A stretch of 64,000 nucleotides of DNA from Platanthera guangdongensis (taxonomy: Eukaryota; Streptophyta; Magnoliopsida; Asparagales; Orchidaceae), in assembly GCA_039583875.1 (NCBI GenBank), contig CM077162.1, positions 66,523,259 through 66,587,258 of the forward strand, written 5' to 3'. Of the stretch, positions 20,801-32,105 are shown in pieces (position 1 is the first letter of the stretch; every line of letters starts with the position of its first letter). The position numbers and the translations under genes are program-made. The notes below the pieces were generated by a model, which ran no database searches, had not been told where the DNA came from, and saw only the letters and a list, made by a program, of their open reading frames with translations.

Positions 20801-21250
20801 CAACAGCCTGAATTAGTGCAAAGTAACACTCCGCACCCTTCCGAACAGCTTTGACTACCTGGAGTGCAGACATCAACGTCCCGCCTACTCCTCGCATACC
20901 CGCGAATTTGGTCTCCTGTTCGGTATTCTGGCCCAACGTGATTTCTTTGGACTGGCAATCAATCATAGCATGCTGCTCCGCAAGCCAATCCATCCCAAAA
21001 ATCACATCGAATTCCGAAATTGGCAAAACAAATGCGGTTAAACAAAAATCCCGACTTCCCAACTGAACCGCCACATCGCAAGCTTGATCCGCAAGCATCC
21101 AACAACCATTCGGCAACACCACTCTGACGCTATCTGTCTTTGCACGACTGGGTATCCCAAGCCGCGTAAGAAACTCACTCGACAGAAAAGAATGCGATGC
21201 ACCTGTATCAAACAGTGCTCGCGCCAGCGTGTCCCGAATCATCACAAAGC
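17886..21250 (-). CDS. pol: G1 pol polyprotein (protease, RT, RNase H, integrase), exon 2
   Basis: Open for about 1,120 codons from the proposed splice acceptor at 21251. The protease has [10 protein letters not shown] carries L-C-I-D-Y-R-E-L-N and F-I-D-D (codons at 20205-20216). RNase H starts with Y-S-D-A-S. Integrase has the H..H, C-x2-C zinc part (Y-S-I-H-P-G; C-Q-T-C), then the D, D, E core ([21 protein letters not shown]). The C-terminus V-K-V-R-W ... P-E-L-F-L is chromo-like. All catalytic residues I can see are present. An ATG at 21281 also opens this frame, but it lies inside the proposed intron. Probably functional if translated as a gag-pol fusion. Confidence 0.93.
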
Positions 21251-21341
21251 CTATGACAAACATGTCACACACACAAACCACAAACGTAGGGGTACTAAGC
21301 TAAGCATACAAACATTAGCATAAGCAAAACTAAACTCATAC
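21251..21341 (-). other. G1 proposed gag-pol intron (91 nt)
   Basis: Minus strand: donor CACAG|GTATGAG at 21341, acceptor TTTGTCATAG ending at 21251. Removing it joins the first base of a Gly codon (21342) to GC at 21250-21249, keeping frame from gag into protease: V-T-G-F-V-M-I. The interior is U-rich. G2 has an intron at the same codon and phase. Confidence 0.7.
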
Positions 21342-22464
21342 CTGTGACCACGTCACTCTGCTTGATGGCCTCCTGCAGGCCAAGATTGTAGACTCGGGGT
21401 TGCGCTTGCGAGGCAGAAGACTCCACCACCGCTTTTCCTTTCTCCGCATAAGATGCTCCCGCCTTCTTTTCACTCTTTGGCGGCATCCGGCAATCTCGCG
21501 CAATGTGCCCCATCCTACCACAATTGAAGCAGGTACGAGTTTCTGGCTTGGAGGTTGCCCCTGAAGTTGCTCCCGTTGCAACTGATGAAGGAGCTTGTCC
21601 ACTCGGCTTGGACCTCTTACCCCATCTCTTCTTGTAAAATGATTTTCCAGAGCGGGGCGCCTTCCACTCCGGTTGCGTCATCACCAACGCTCTCTTCCCT
21701 TGCACCCTCTTCATATCCTTTTCCAACGCGGTCGCAGTGTCAACCAACGCTTGGAAACCCTGGTTCACCGAACTAGACACAAGGAACCTCAACTCGTCCC
21801 TCAGTCCTTCATAGAACCGATTAGTCTTCCTCTGCTCATCAGCAAAAATCGAACCCGCATACCGCCCCAAGCGAGTAAACTCATGCAGGTACGCGTCAAC
21901 ACTGCCATCACCTTGAGTCAACCGTTGGAATTCATTTTCCATGGCTATCCGTTGAGCCACAGGAAGGTGCTTCGCAAGGAAGAGCCGGGAGAATTCTTCC
22001 ATCGACACTTGGGTTAACGGACGACCCGCCAAATGATGCAACTCCATCTCATCCCACCATAACCGAGCTTCTCCTTCAAGCAAGAAGGTGGCTAAGGTAA
22101 CTTTCTGATGCTCCGCCGTGCCTATCGCCGTCATCACTCGCTTGACGCGCGATAACCAATCCTCAGCCTGCGTCGGGGTTCCCGCTCCCGAGAACGTAGG
22201 CGGATGGAAACTCATAAACCGTGTTAGCTGCTTCTCAGCCGCTCGAGGTACCACATCCATGACAGGTTCAGGCCTTGCCGCCACCTATTCTGGCCCCACA
22301 GCCGCTTGCTCCTGCCTAAGTGGCTGGCCTTGGATCATGGTAAACAAGGCCTCCGCAACTAAACGGACATGTTCCGCAGACGGTGGAAGTGTAGGCACCG
22401 CGGCTGGTGCCGTACTTTCATCAGAACGCTGGGGCTCAGACTGCCCAGCTCCACTCCGTGTCAC
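21295..22464 (-). pseudogene. gag: G1 gag with one premature stop
   Basis: The open frame 22284-21295 encodes a retrotransposon gag domain (F-x-R-L-F-L-A-K-H-L; D-A-Y-L-H-E-F-T-R-L-G-R-Y-A) and a CCHC knuckle (C-F-N-C-G-R-M-G-H-I-A-R-D-C). In the same frame another 59 codons extend upstream to 22464, separated by TAG at 22287-22285. The upstream part resembles the G2 gag N-terminus (A-E-A-L-F-x-M-I), so the TAG is probably a real lesion. The extended frame has no ATG at its start and follows CACCTTTAG, which could be a splice acceptor. The frame ends in the proposed intron. Confidence 0.8.
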
Positions 22465-22670
22465 CTAAAGGTGGACAAGACACACACATTAGCGGTCGTA
22501 CCCAAGCAAACAACACAACATAGGAACACGCAGGTTCCTCAAACATAGCAAATTGCATTCCTATCATGGACATTCAGGAGTTCAATCGTAGACTTTGGTG
22601 TGCACAACCACGTGCTCGCCACCCGACAAAAGAAGTCGGCCACGACTTCGAGAGGGAAAGACCAAGACAA

Positions 22671-22679
22671 CCGATACCA
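22671..22679 (-). other. G1 primer binding site (partial match)
   Basis: Minus-strand TGGTATCGG, 4 nt inside the 5' LTR; matches the start of the initiator-Met site and then diverges. Confidence 0.6.
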
Positions 22680-23687
22680 AAAATGTAACAACCCCATCCG
22701 TTCATATGATATATTCTAGAAGGTCCGGCCGGGGCCCCACAGGATATAGCACAAAACAGTCGGCGAAGGTACAGGATGATACCAGAGCAGCGCATCGCAC
22801 CTATCACAAGCATTCTAGCGGAAGCCTAAGCTACTTGAACTCCTCATGAATGTCCAAATATAAACTCCACATTTTATATATAGATAGGAATGTCTTACAA
22901 CATGTATAAAGTATTGGCCTTATGGCCTTACAGGGCTTTCATGCAGTGGCCTAAACAAATTGGCGCGCAGGCCGGCCACAAAAAGAAAACACTCAAAAGA
23001 ACATTAGCCTTCGAGGGCTAGCAGCAGCAGCAGCAACACCAGCAGGAGCATCAACCTCTATGCGACCCGCTCGGCTCTCCAGCACCTGTGCAAGGACAAT
23101 CCACCCAACGGTGGCAAACAAAAGCAACGGTCAACGTTCAGCTGACCAAATTATAACGACCCTACCCCTCCTCTCGGGGCAGCGGTATTTTCCCTGCAGG
23201 CATATCATATCCCAAGTATGGCAAGCTATATCATCAAAGGTGCTTTCACGCACACAAGCCATCACAACCGTTCGCCGCCCGGCCCAACGGTCCGTGCACT
23301 CAGGGCACATTCTTGGTGTTCTGGCAACCTCTTGCCCACCACCGTATCAGGGTTATCACCCAACGGTAACACTCTTTAGCATTTACTCCATGGCGTGCAG
23401 CCGGAGTTAGTCCTCGGACACCGGGATGGCCCGTAGCCCCCCTTTGTGTCATGGCGCGCAGGCCGAAGACTCTTGCTATGCGCTCCAACAGACCGCACTT
23501 TTTGGTCTCACGTCGGACGGACATAGCGCAGGTCGGATCCTCCACCCCCCCGTTGCTCAAATCGCCTTGCCCTTTCCGCGTGCAGCGTACTCATGGCTAT
23601 ATCAAAGGCGCGGGTCGGTCTCACCAATCCTGTTCCTGGCGTTCAGGCCTGGGTATTTCACTATACCCATTTCCTCACAGCAACAGC

Positions 23688-23969
23688 GGGTCTTTCCTGG
23701 GCGCACCAGTACTTCCTGTGACTCCCGTCACAGGTGGACACCGCAAATTACAAATGTCAGGGGTCTTTCCTGGGCACACCAGTACTTCCTGTGACTCGCT
23801 TCACAGGTGGACACCCTATGACATCAAGCAGCACAAAAAGGGCCTTTCCTGGTCCCACCAGTACTTCCTGTGCCTCAATCACGGGTTGGACCCAAAACCA
23901 GCACAAGGATATTTTCCTGGGTTACCACCCCAATACTTTCTGCTACTCCTTTTCGCAGGTATAACCCGT
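23688..23969. repeat. G1 5' LTR tandem repeat, 70-79 bp units
   Basis: Second copy of the 16304-16585 repeat, four units. Confidence 0.9.
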
Positions 23970-24532
23970 AGACTCCTTAACACTACACGTTTATCACGGA
24001 GTCTTCTCCGGTTCGTATGCAACATCACCAATCCAGACCAACCTGTCCAGATGGGCTTCACACAGCATGCCTATTCCGTACTCATTTCCGGATCTATATG
24101 CAACACAAAGGGGATTTCAAGCATCCACCCAAACGACTCCCAAAAGCAGCCACCTCTTGGTAGGGGAATCAAAAGAGATGCCAAAACAGAAGCCTTCACA
24201 TGGCTAGGAAGAAAAGTCGTTACCCTTGACGATCGCTTCGGTGCCATGGCTTGAAAGCTTGCTTGCAAGACTCGCAAGAGCGTTTCCTCCGCAACGCTGG
24301 CTTCGGATCTCTCGCCGGTAACCCGCAGCACCACCAACAGCAACCCCCTTCCCTTCTTCCTCCTCCTTTCTTTCTCTCTTTCTCTCTTCACTTGAAGAAA
24401 GGTTAAGGCTAAAGATTATGAGAAATAAATCTCTGACTTCGGCCCTTATGGAAAAAGAAGAAGAGCTTTCAGCCCTTGGATCCAGACTGAAGAAATGGAC
24501 GGCCACGATTCTGCCAAAAACACACATTTTGA

Positions 24533-25130
24533 CCCGACACGGCTTCGAACACGGCCGTGTGCCTGGCCGTGTGCCTCAAGCGGTGGTCAACCGACTTATC
24601 CAAACCAGTGACACGCCCACGGGACACGCCCGTGTCATTGGCCGTGTCACCAACATGCCTTCAGACACGCCCGTGTCTGTGGCCGTGTACCTGGGTGAAA
24701 AAAATCCCAAATCATCCCGAGACTTCACACGGCCTGTGACACGCCCGTGTCCCAGGCCGTGTGCCCAGACATGGCACAAAGACACACCCTGTCGAACTCA
24801 TTCGGCGGGCTGAGTTCGTCGCCTGATTTGACACGCCCTGTGACACGCCCGTGTCACGGGCCGTGTTCAACTCTCGACGCTCACTTCTCGACACTCGACG
24901 ATCGTCGAGCAAAACTCATCGAGAATACGACACGGCCTTGGACACGCCCGTGTCCTGGGCCGTGTGCCTCATCTCGACGAATCGTCGAGACCAAAAAAAT
25001 CGTCGAGACAAAGCCCAATCGTCGACACAACTCGACACGCCCTGCGACACGCCCGTGTCGCAGGCCGTGTCACCTGACACGCCCTGGGACACGCCCGTGT
25101 CCCAGGCCGTGTCACCCAAATTTGCCCGTT
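24533..25130. repeat. G1 5' LTR CpG-rich palindrome region
   Basis: Second copy of the ACACGCCCGTGT and TCGTCGAG palindromes. Most differences from the other copy are CG to TG or CA. Confidence 0.92.
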
Positions 25131-25151
25131 TCAGAACTTTGGGCTGTTACA

Positions 25152-25182
25152 AAGCCCCTCCAGCTGTTGCCCCAAAACCTAA
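25152..25182 (+). pseudogene. C1 aORF fragment between G1 and F1
   Basis: Begins with the right AAGCC target duplication and continues the C1 aORF (P-P-A-V-A-P-K-P-N), cut by the F1 LTR at 25183. The matching F1 sequence is near 28000-28030. Confidence 0.85.
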
Positions 25183-27054
25183 TGAAAGCAAGGGTTAGAT
25201 CAGAAATACTCTAGAGGGGGGGGGGGGTGAATAGAGTATTTAGGGTTTAAAATTTTTTTGCTAATTAATTCAATTTAATACTAGTGCTGCAGAAATTAAA
25301 TTAAAAACACAAACACAGCAACCTAGCTAGCACAACCACATCAAGAACAAAAGAAAAAGAGCAACCCAGACAACACAAGAACCAATCCACTCTTCTACCA
25401 CCATGGTAGGAATCCACTCAGGTTTTTGATCAGGTGACTTCCACCAATGAGTTTTTGATCAGGTGCTCAAAAAACAATCCTCAAGTCTTTTGGTCAGGTG
25501 ACTTGCAACCAGGAATAACCTTTGAAGTGAGTTAAGAACCCTTTATACAGTGGGGGATGAGAGAGTGATTTTGTAGTCTCTTTCTCAGATACAACTGAGA
25601 AGACTCTAGTGAAAAAATGATGTTAGCAAAGGCTCCCCCTGAGATATAGAATGGTTCAGGAAGTTGAAGCCTTGCTGCAGGGTGATAGGTCTTCAAGCTT
25701 TTGCTTTGACCAGAAGAACTCCGGGAACTTCTTGACAGATTGAATGTTTGTTGTCCTTTGAAGAATCCTGAATGAAGACAGGAGAAGACTCTTGATTTGA
25801 ATGGTTCTTCTTCTTCTTCTTCAGCCTGATGTTCTTTCTTTGGTCTAGAGCTTATTTCTATGTATCACTATGTTCTATCTTTTTTGTAAGTATCTTTCTC
25901 TCTTGTTTCTCAGTGTGCTGTCGAGAGAGATGAAGAAAATCCATCTTATATTTTTTATATGATTTCCCTTTGAAATTTGAATTTCTTTCTTCATTTAATG
26001 CTGATGGCCTGGAGAATATTTGCATTGATTGATTTGCCCAACTGTCCCATAGAAAAATGACAAGCAATAATTCTGATGAAGACTGTAATCAATGCTTGCT
26101 TCTAACGGTAATATTCAGAGAATATTTATGCATTGAATACTCAGGAATTATTGCAATATAAAAGAGACAGAGGGAGGGAAATTTCTAAGTCTGAAACTTC
26201 ACAGAAATCATTGAACAGAATTCGTCGACCTGTGTACAAAGTTCGTCGAACAGAGAAGTCAAGTTCGTCGACCAGATAATAGTTGTTCGTCGAGCAGAGA
26301 TCCAAGATCGTCGACCTGAGGACAGAATTGCTTTCTCTTGAACCTTGCCAACTCTGTACATCAAGATCATTGAGCTGAGAATATAACTTCGTCTATTGGA
26401 GTTCAGAATTCCATGTTTCATGTACTTAAGAATGTTGGAGTAATGTGTCCAGAGCTCGTCGACCTCAGAACTGGGTTCGTCGACTTGAGATCTAGTTTCA
26501 TCGAGCTGAGAACTTCTAACTGCTACTTGATAAATCTTGCCAAGACTGTGGTCTAAGTTCGTCGAGCTGAGAAGGTGAGTTCGTCGACTGGAGAGTGATC
26601 CTGAACTTATAATACTTTGATGTTTCTGGAATAAGATGTTGAAGTAGAATACCCAGAGATCATCGACCTGAGAACTAAGTTCGTCGACCTGAGAACTAAG
26701 TTCGTCGGCTGGAGTTAAGTGTGAAGAATTCTGGACTTGGAATTTTGAAGTATACTCTGGAAATCGTCGACCTAAGATTCAAGTTTGTCAAGCTCAGCTT
26801 AGAGAATTGTCTCTGATTTCGTCGAGCTGAGCACGAATTTCGTCGACCTGAGTTCGATGAATGTCGAACTCATTTTCTGAGTGAAATTTCTCCAAGTCTT
26901 GAGTCTTTTGCACTATGTTGATGGCTGGTCCATATAGTGTTGACTCTAAGGACATGACCTAGACTCTAGGACACATACATGGCCCTAGCTATACATGTTA
27001 GGTCAAACATCCTAATTTAGTGAACCTAGCCCAAATCCAACTAAGGATCCAACA
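25183..27054 (-). repeat. F1 3' LTR (1,872 bp)
   Basis: Starts TGAAAGCAAGGG, has a G12 run at 25216-25227 and ends GGATCCAACA. Compared with the 5' LTR it lacks about 30 bp of the TATAGTGGTTCCCC block near 25380. Palindrome half-sites fill 26218-26875. Confidence 0.93.
26218..26875. repeat. F1 LTR half-site array
   Basis: A dozen or more TTCGTCGA half-sites, mostly in one orientation and followed by C-CTGAG or A-CTGAG, spaced irregularly through 650 bp. Unlike arrays A and B, few are full palindromes. Confidence 0.9.
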
Positions 27055-27069
27055 ATCTCCCCCTATTTG
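27055..27069 (-). other. F1 polypurine tract
   Basis: Minus-strand CAAATAGGGGGAGAT abuts the 3' LTR start TGTTGGATCC. Confidence 0.9.
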
Positions 27070-27233
27070 GGTAAGGTCACTAATTACATACTTATATTAA
27101 CAAAGCAATAAAACATATATCTGGCAAGAAAAATTTAAATGTGCAGCAGATATATATATATACAATAAGCTTTGTATCAAGAAATAGATAAGCAGTTTAA
27201 AATAACTCAGAAAGACTAAAGACAGTTCAAAGT

Positions 27234-30202
27234 TTATTTCTTCTTCTTCTTCTCCTTGTGCTTATCCTCTTTGGCTTTGTCTTTAGACTGTGTAAATATA
27301 ATTTCCCTGTTAGGATCTATAGCTTGAGCCTTGGTCATTGTCATGTTAACAGCCCCAATGATATTAAGAGATGTAGCCCTGGGCACTACTGCTTCTGGAT
27401 GTAGTTTCATATAATCATCAACATTAAAAAACTTGTTAGCCTTAGCAAACCTGTTCAGTTCTTCCTTTCTGTACTTGGACATTGTAGAGTATTAAGATGG
27501 GTCCTTCCCTTCAGCTCTTGCTATGTTGATCATGGATAGGCCAACCAATTCCTGGAATCTAGCCATCGTAACAGTTGTAGCTGACTCTGGATCTTCAAAG
27601 GGTACAGGTGGGGAAGCAAGTCTCTTGGGGTTTTCAGCCTTTTGATGTTCAGTGAATTATTGCTGTTGATGTTGTTGATGCTGTTCCTATTGTTGTTGGT
27701 GCTGCTTGCCAGATGAATACTGTCTTTGCTGGCTGCTTCTAGAAGATGAGGATCTACCCTGATGTCTCTGATAGGTCTGAAACTGGGTAGTTCTTGGAGT
27801 TGAAGAACTAGAAGCACCAGCAGCAGGTGGTGGAGGAGGAGGATCCTTTCTGTATCTTTGAGGAGGTGGTGAATACCTCCTGCTTTTCTTTCTTTCTTTC
27901 TGTTCATTGTTGGACAACCACATCCATGCTGGCTTGCCCTTGTAGGGTGTGATCTTCTGAAGTATATAGTAAGGAGTATCATTTGTAGATTGGGTTTTGG
28001 GGTAGGAGGTGGAGGAGCTTTCCTCTTCTTGGAAACATTCTTTTTCTTGGGCTCATCATCTGAGTCCTCCTCCTCCTCATCATCATTAGTAGAATCCTAA
28101 GGATTATCATACATTGCATTTATTTCTTTCAGGGCTTCATTAGATATCAGAGGTTTCTCAGCCTGGGAGGGAGTTGGAGGAGGAGCGCGAACTAGAAAAC
28201 TATACACTTTAGTACTTTCAGCAACTGACTTATTTTCCTCTTCTATATCTGCCATGATCAGTGCATCAAGATTAGGCAGTTGTGAATCATCCATAATAAA
28301 AACTAGGGCAAGAGGAGATGAGATAATGGGTGAAACATCTCTGGGAGGAGATGGAATGGCCGGAATCTCTATTACAGCAAGAGTGGCCTTTAGTTGCTTG
28401 CCAACTTTGGGGCTTATCGGTGAGGTATATGAGATTATAGCCATGGATGGCTTAGTACTGTATTCTGGAAGAAAGTTCAAATGAACTATATCCAAAGTTC
28501 TCAATAAATTTAACAAATCTACTGTGAGATTTATAATAAAATCACCAGCAGGTATTATTTCCTCTGTTGCTGTATCATCCACAATATCTATTTCCATATC
28601 TATTTCAATAAAATTAATGAAATCAATTAAATCTTTATCAGCATCTGTTTCTGCTTCTATTTCTTCTTTATCAGTATCTACTGCATCTGCTGCTATTGTT
28701 GTCGGTGATGTTGCTGTTGCTGCTGCTTCTTCTTCTTCATGTAGTATCTCCCCATGCCTGGTTTCAGCGCACACTAGATCCAGGCCCCTAACTGAAGAGG
28801 AAGGAGCAGAGAGAGCAGATATCTGTACAGCTAGGGAGGAGAGGGAAGTAGCAAGAGGTGAAATGGCCTCTGCTATAATAGTTTTAAGAAGGGGAGTGAG
28901 AAGTGCTATGAGTTATGGTATGATGCAGGGATCTAAGAGTGGAGCTGTAAAGGGTGGTGTAGAAAGTGTAGTAGTGTAGACAGAGGTAGGAATGTAGGAG
29001 GATGGTGGAGGTGGAGGTGGAGGTGGTGCATCTTGCATTAGTTCATCCTGAGGAGTAGATGTATTGAGGGGGGTGAAGGCAGATTGAAGAATGGGATGTT
29101 GTCCAGATGGGGGGCTAAAGGAGATGAAGGTGGTGAGAAAATGGGTGTACCATGGGGAGATTGAGGTGGGATTGGTTATGGTGATTGAGAGGGGATGATT
29201 GTTGAGATTCCTAATGGGGGGAAGAGGGGATTTCAATGATATCTATTTGTGCAGAAGTTGTAGGAGATGGAGCTGGAGTAGGAATATGAACTGGTTGTTG
29301 TGGTTATTGTTGTGGTTGTTGAAGAGAAGAAATGGTGGAAGAGGAGGGAAGTTGGTGTGCCATCTGAGGATGAGGTTGGATGGCTGGAGGTGATGGAGGT
29401 GGAGGAGGCATCTCTTCAGTAGGGTGGGAAGTGGCTGGAGCAGCCCTAGTACTCTCAGAGGCCCTAGTGGAAGAGGAAGAATCCTTGGAGGGCTTGGTGA
29501 TGGTCCTCTCCCACCTGCCAAAGAGGGCACAGGTGAGCCTCTTAGAGGCATTAATGAATATGGTCTGGGAGACCATGGATTCAGTAGCCTTTTCCTTTAG
29601 GAATATCCCTAAGATCCTTCCAAAATAGACCTCTTTCTTTGTATTCTTTTCTTAATCAGATCAAACATGATCTGAGCCCAGTTGACCTTTTTCTTGTTAA
29701 CCACAACACACATAACCAGGAATTGGTGCCTGGTTATGTAGTCTTGTGCAGTGTGCTTGCCCAACAACACTTTCCCTATAATGTCTGCTAGGAATTTAAA
29801 TTCAGCAGACATGTGTTTCTTCAACAACATATTTGGGGTTTCTCCAGAATAACCGATCATACCCAACATCACATCATATTCCTCAGTATCAATTTCCAAT
29901 TCTTCTTCACCATTACTTAACCCAAAAATTTTTGTTATGACGTCTGGAGTAAGAGAAATAGCATTACTGGATACTGTCCCGGTCAGAGTGTTCTCATCTA
30001 CGGTGGAGGAAGTATAAACCCACTCCCTAATTTCAGTGCTGGCGAGTTTGATCCTGGTTGACATCAGAGTCTTTAACTGCTATTCTTCAAGCAGTTGCAG
30101 GATTTCCAGGAAGATTGGGTCTGAATGCTGGAATGAATCAAAATCGACATCAAAGCCGGTGTCGAATTTCATTGCAGCAAGATTTCCTGCTGGAATCGCC
30201 AT
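27234..30202 (-). pseudogene. F1 extra ORF (aORF), decayed
   Basis: ATG at 30202 (M-A-I-P-A) is in frame with 30064-29609 past one TAG at 30080-30082. The N-terminal domain (about 30150-29640) has L-T-P-D-V-I-T, L-L-K-K, K-F-L-A-D-I-I-G-K-V-L-L. A frameshift near 29630 leads to F-G-R-W-E-R at 29576-29304, then a Pro/Ser-rich region. The conserved block ending in G-E-I-L-H-E-E is near 28740, followed by E-A-L-K-E-I-N-A-M-Y-D-N-P near 28100, a Gln/His/Ser-rich segment (27687-27923) and a Lys-rich C-terminus (27482-27234). About 1,000 codons in the undamaged family form. No known enzyme motif seen. Confidence 0.75.
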
Positions 30203-30232
30203 TAGAGCACCTGCAAGAGATAAACGATGATC
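30203..30232 (-). promoter_or_regulatory. F1 3'-splice-like site before aORF
   Basis: Minus strand TTTATCTCTTGCAG ends at 30211, 8 nt before the ATG at 30202, as in C1. Confidence 0.5.
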
Positions 30233-30329
30233 AAGTGAAGTGGAACTGAAAGCGTGAGATGGAGGTCAAAGAAAACCTCGATATAAGGTTTTCCAGAATA
30301 TGAATCAACAAACTCCGTTCCACGAAAAA

Positions 30330-30545
30330 TAAAATATTCTTCGATCAGAGGTCGACGAAATAATTTGGAGGTAAACAATTCGTCGAGCTTAGTCTGAAGA
30401 TTTGAAGACATTTCGTCAAGCTCCGTTTGATGAAAGTTTTCTAAAGAAAATTCGTTGATCTCCGTTCGATGAATATCTCAAGAACTTTACCCGGTTCGTC
30501 GAGCTTCGTTCGACGAACTTTGGCAAATTCATCGAGTGCAGACAG
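30330..30545. repeat. F1 palindrome array B
   Basis: TTCGTCGA/TCGACGAA units, several with mutated arms, between RNase H and aORF. A clear unit lies near 30496-30520 (TTCGTCGA, GCTTCGT, TCGACGAA). Confidence 0.88.
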
Positions 30546-30548
30546 AAA

Positions 30549-32105
30549 TTAAACTAAGGCTTCTCCATTAATCATTCCAAGCTGATTTATAAAGAATAAG
30601 TGATTTCTTTCATCCAAGGGTTTGGTGAAAATATCAGCTCTTTGTAAATCATTGTAGATATAGACAAGTTTAATTTTGTTTTTGTATACAAACTCTCTAA
30701 TGAAATGATGCCTAATGTCTATATGCTTAGTCCTACTCTGATGGACTAGATTCTATGCTAAGGATATAGGACTTGTGTTATCACATAGTAGAGTTGAATT
30801 ATTTAAGTTGAAACCAAAATCTATGAGTTGATTCTGAATCCATAACATATGTGAACAGCAACTGCCAGCTGTAATGTATTCTGCTTCAACAGTTGATGTG
30901 GACACAGATGATTGTTTCTTACAGAACCAAGATACTAGTCTCATACCAAGGAACTGACAAGTTCCTGAGTTACTTTTCCTGTCTACCCTGCATCCAGCAA
31001 AGTCAGCATCTGAATATCCAGTTAAATCAAATTCTGACTCAGTAGGATACCAAAGGCCTAGACTAGGACAACTCTTTATATATCTTAAAATTCTTTTTAG
31101 AAAAATTAGGTGAGATTCTTTAGGGTTCACTTGGAACCTAACACAAAGGCATGTGTCAAACATGATATCAGGTCTGCTAGCTGTAGGATATAATAGGGAC
31201 CTAACAATGCCTCTATATAACTTCTGGTCAACAGGTTTCCCATGTGGATCAGAGTCTATTACAGCATTAGTAGCCATAAGTGTTTTCTTTGCTGAGGCAT
31301 CAGCCATCCCAAACTTCTTAAGAAGCACTTTAGCAAACTTAGCCTAGGAGATGAAGATGCCATCAGGTAGCTGCTTCACTTGGAGACCAAGGAAGTAGGA
31401 GAGCTCACCCAAGCTACTCATCTCAAACTTAGAATGCATGAGGTCCGAAAACCTCTTGCATAGTTTAGAGTTAGTAGACCAAATATGATGTCATCTACAT
31501 AAATTTGTACTTACAAGATTTTATCCTTATGGTGCCTAGTGAATAATGTTTTATCTACTATGCCTTTAGTGAATTCATGCTCTATCAGGAAGCTAGCTAA
31601 GGTCTCATACCAACTCTTGGAGCTTGCTTTAGACCATAGAGAGCTTTATGCAATTTAAATACAAGATAAGGTTGGGTTGGAGAGATAAAACCTGGAGGTT
31701 GTTCAACATAAACCTCTTCTTTTAGTATTCCATTTAGAAAAGCACTCTTTACATCCATCTGATATACCTTGAACTTCTTGTAGGCAGCATAGGCAAGAAA
31801 GATTCTGATTGCCTCTAACCTTGCAACTGGTGCAAAGGTTTGATCATAGTCTATGCCTTCTTCTTACCTATATCCTTGAGCAACAAGCTTAGCCTTGTTC
31901 CTCATAATTGCACCTTGGGCATCTAGTTTGTTTCTATATACCCATTTGGTTCCAATGACTTGGTAGTCTTTGGGTCTTGGAACCAAATCCCAAACTCTAC
32001 ATCTCTCAAATTGGTTGAGTTCCTCTTACATAACAATGATCCAGTGGGGATCCTACTCAGCATAATGTATGGATTGAGGCTCAACTTGAGAGAGAAAAAA
32101 GGCAT
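30549..32105 (-). pseudogene. F1 pol: RT and RNase H (decayed)
   Basis: RT starts near 32105 with the V-P-R-P / G-T-K-W-like segment degraded to E-P-N-G-Y-I-E-T-N, and continues through [11 protein letters not shown] near 31745 with stops and shifts near 31870, 31610 and 31345. A clean stretch 31328-30753 covers the RT tail and RNase H (Y-S-D-A-D-F-A-G-C-R; E-A-E-Y; C-D-N-T-S). Pol ends at TAA 30549-30551. Confidence 0.9.

Larger units (their letters stand above)
15300..25151 (-). mobile_element. G1: Ty3/gypsy chromovirus-type element, near intact
   Basis: Two LTRs of exactly 2,468 bp flank a minus-strand gag and pol, with a perfect 5-bp target duplication. By eye the LTRs differ at about 20 places, nearly all C-to-T or G-to-A changes, many at CpG. 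Order PR-RT-RNase H-integrase is that of gypsy. The pol end (V-K-V-R-W-D-N with E-E-F-P-E-L-F) is like the chromo-type tail of Tekay/Del elements. Pol is open for 1,131 codons; gag has one premature TAG near its start. Confidence 0.95.
22684..25151 (-). repeat. G1 5' LTR (2,468 bp)
   Basis: Same length as 15300-17767, about 20 differences by eye. Tandem repeat at about 23688-23969; palindrome region about 24533-25130. Confidence 0.97.
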
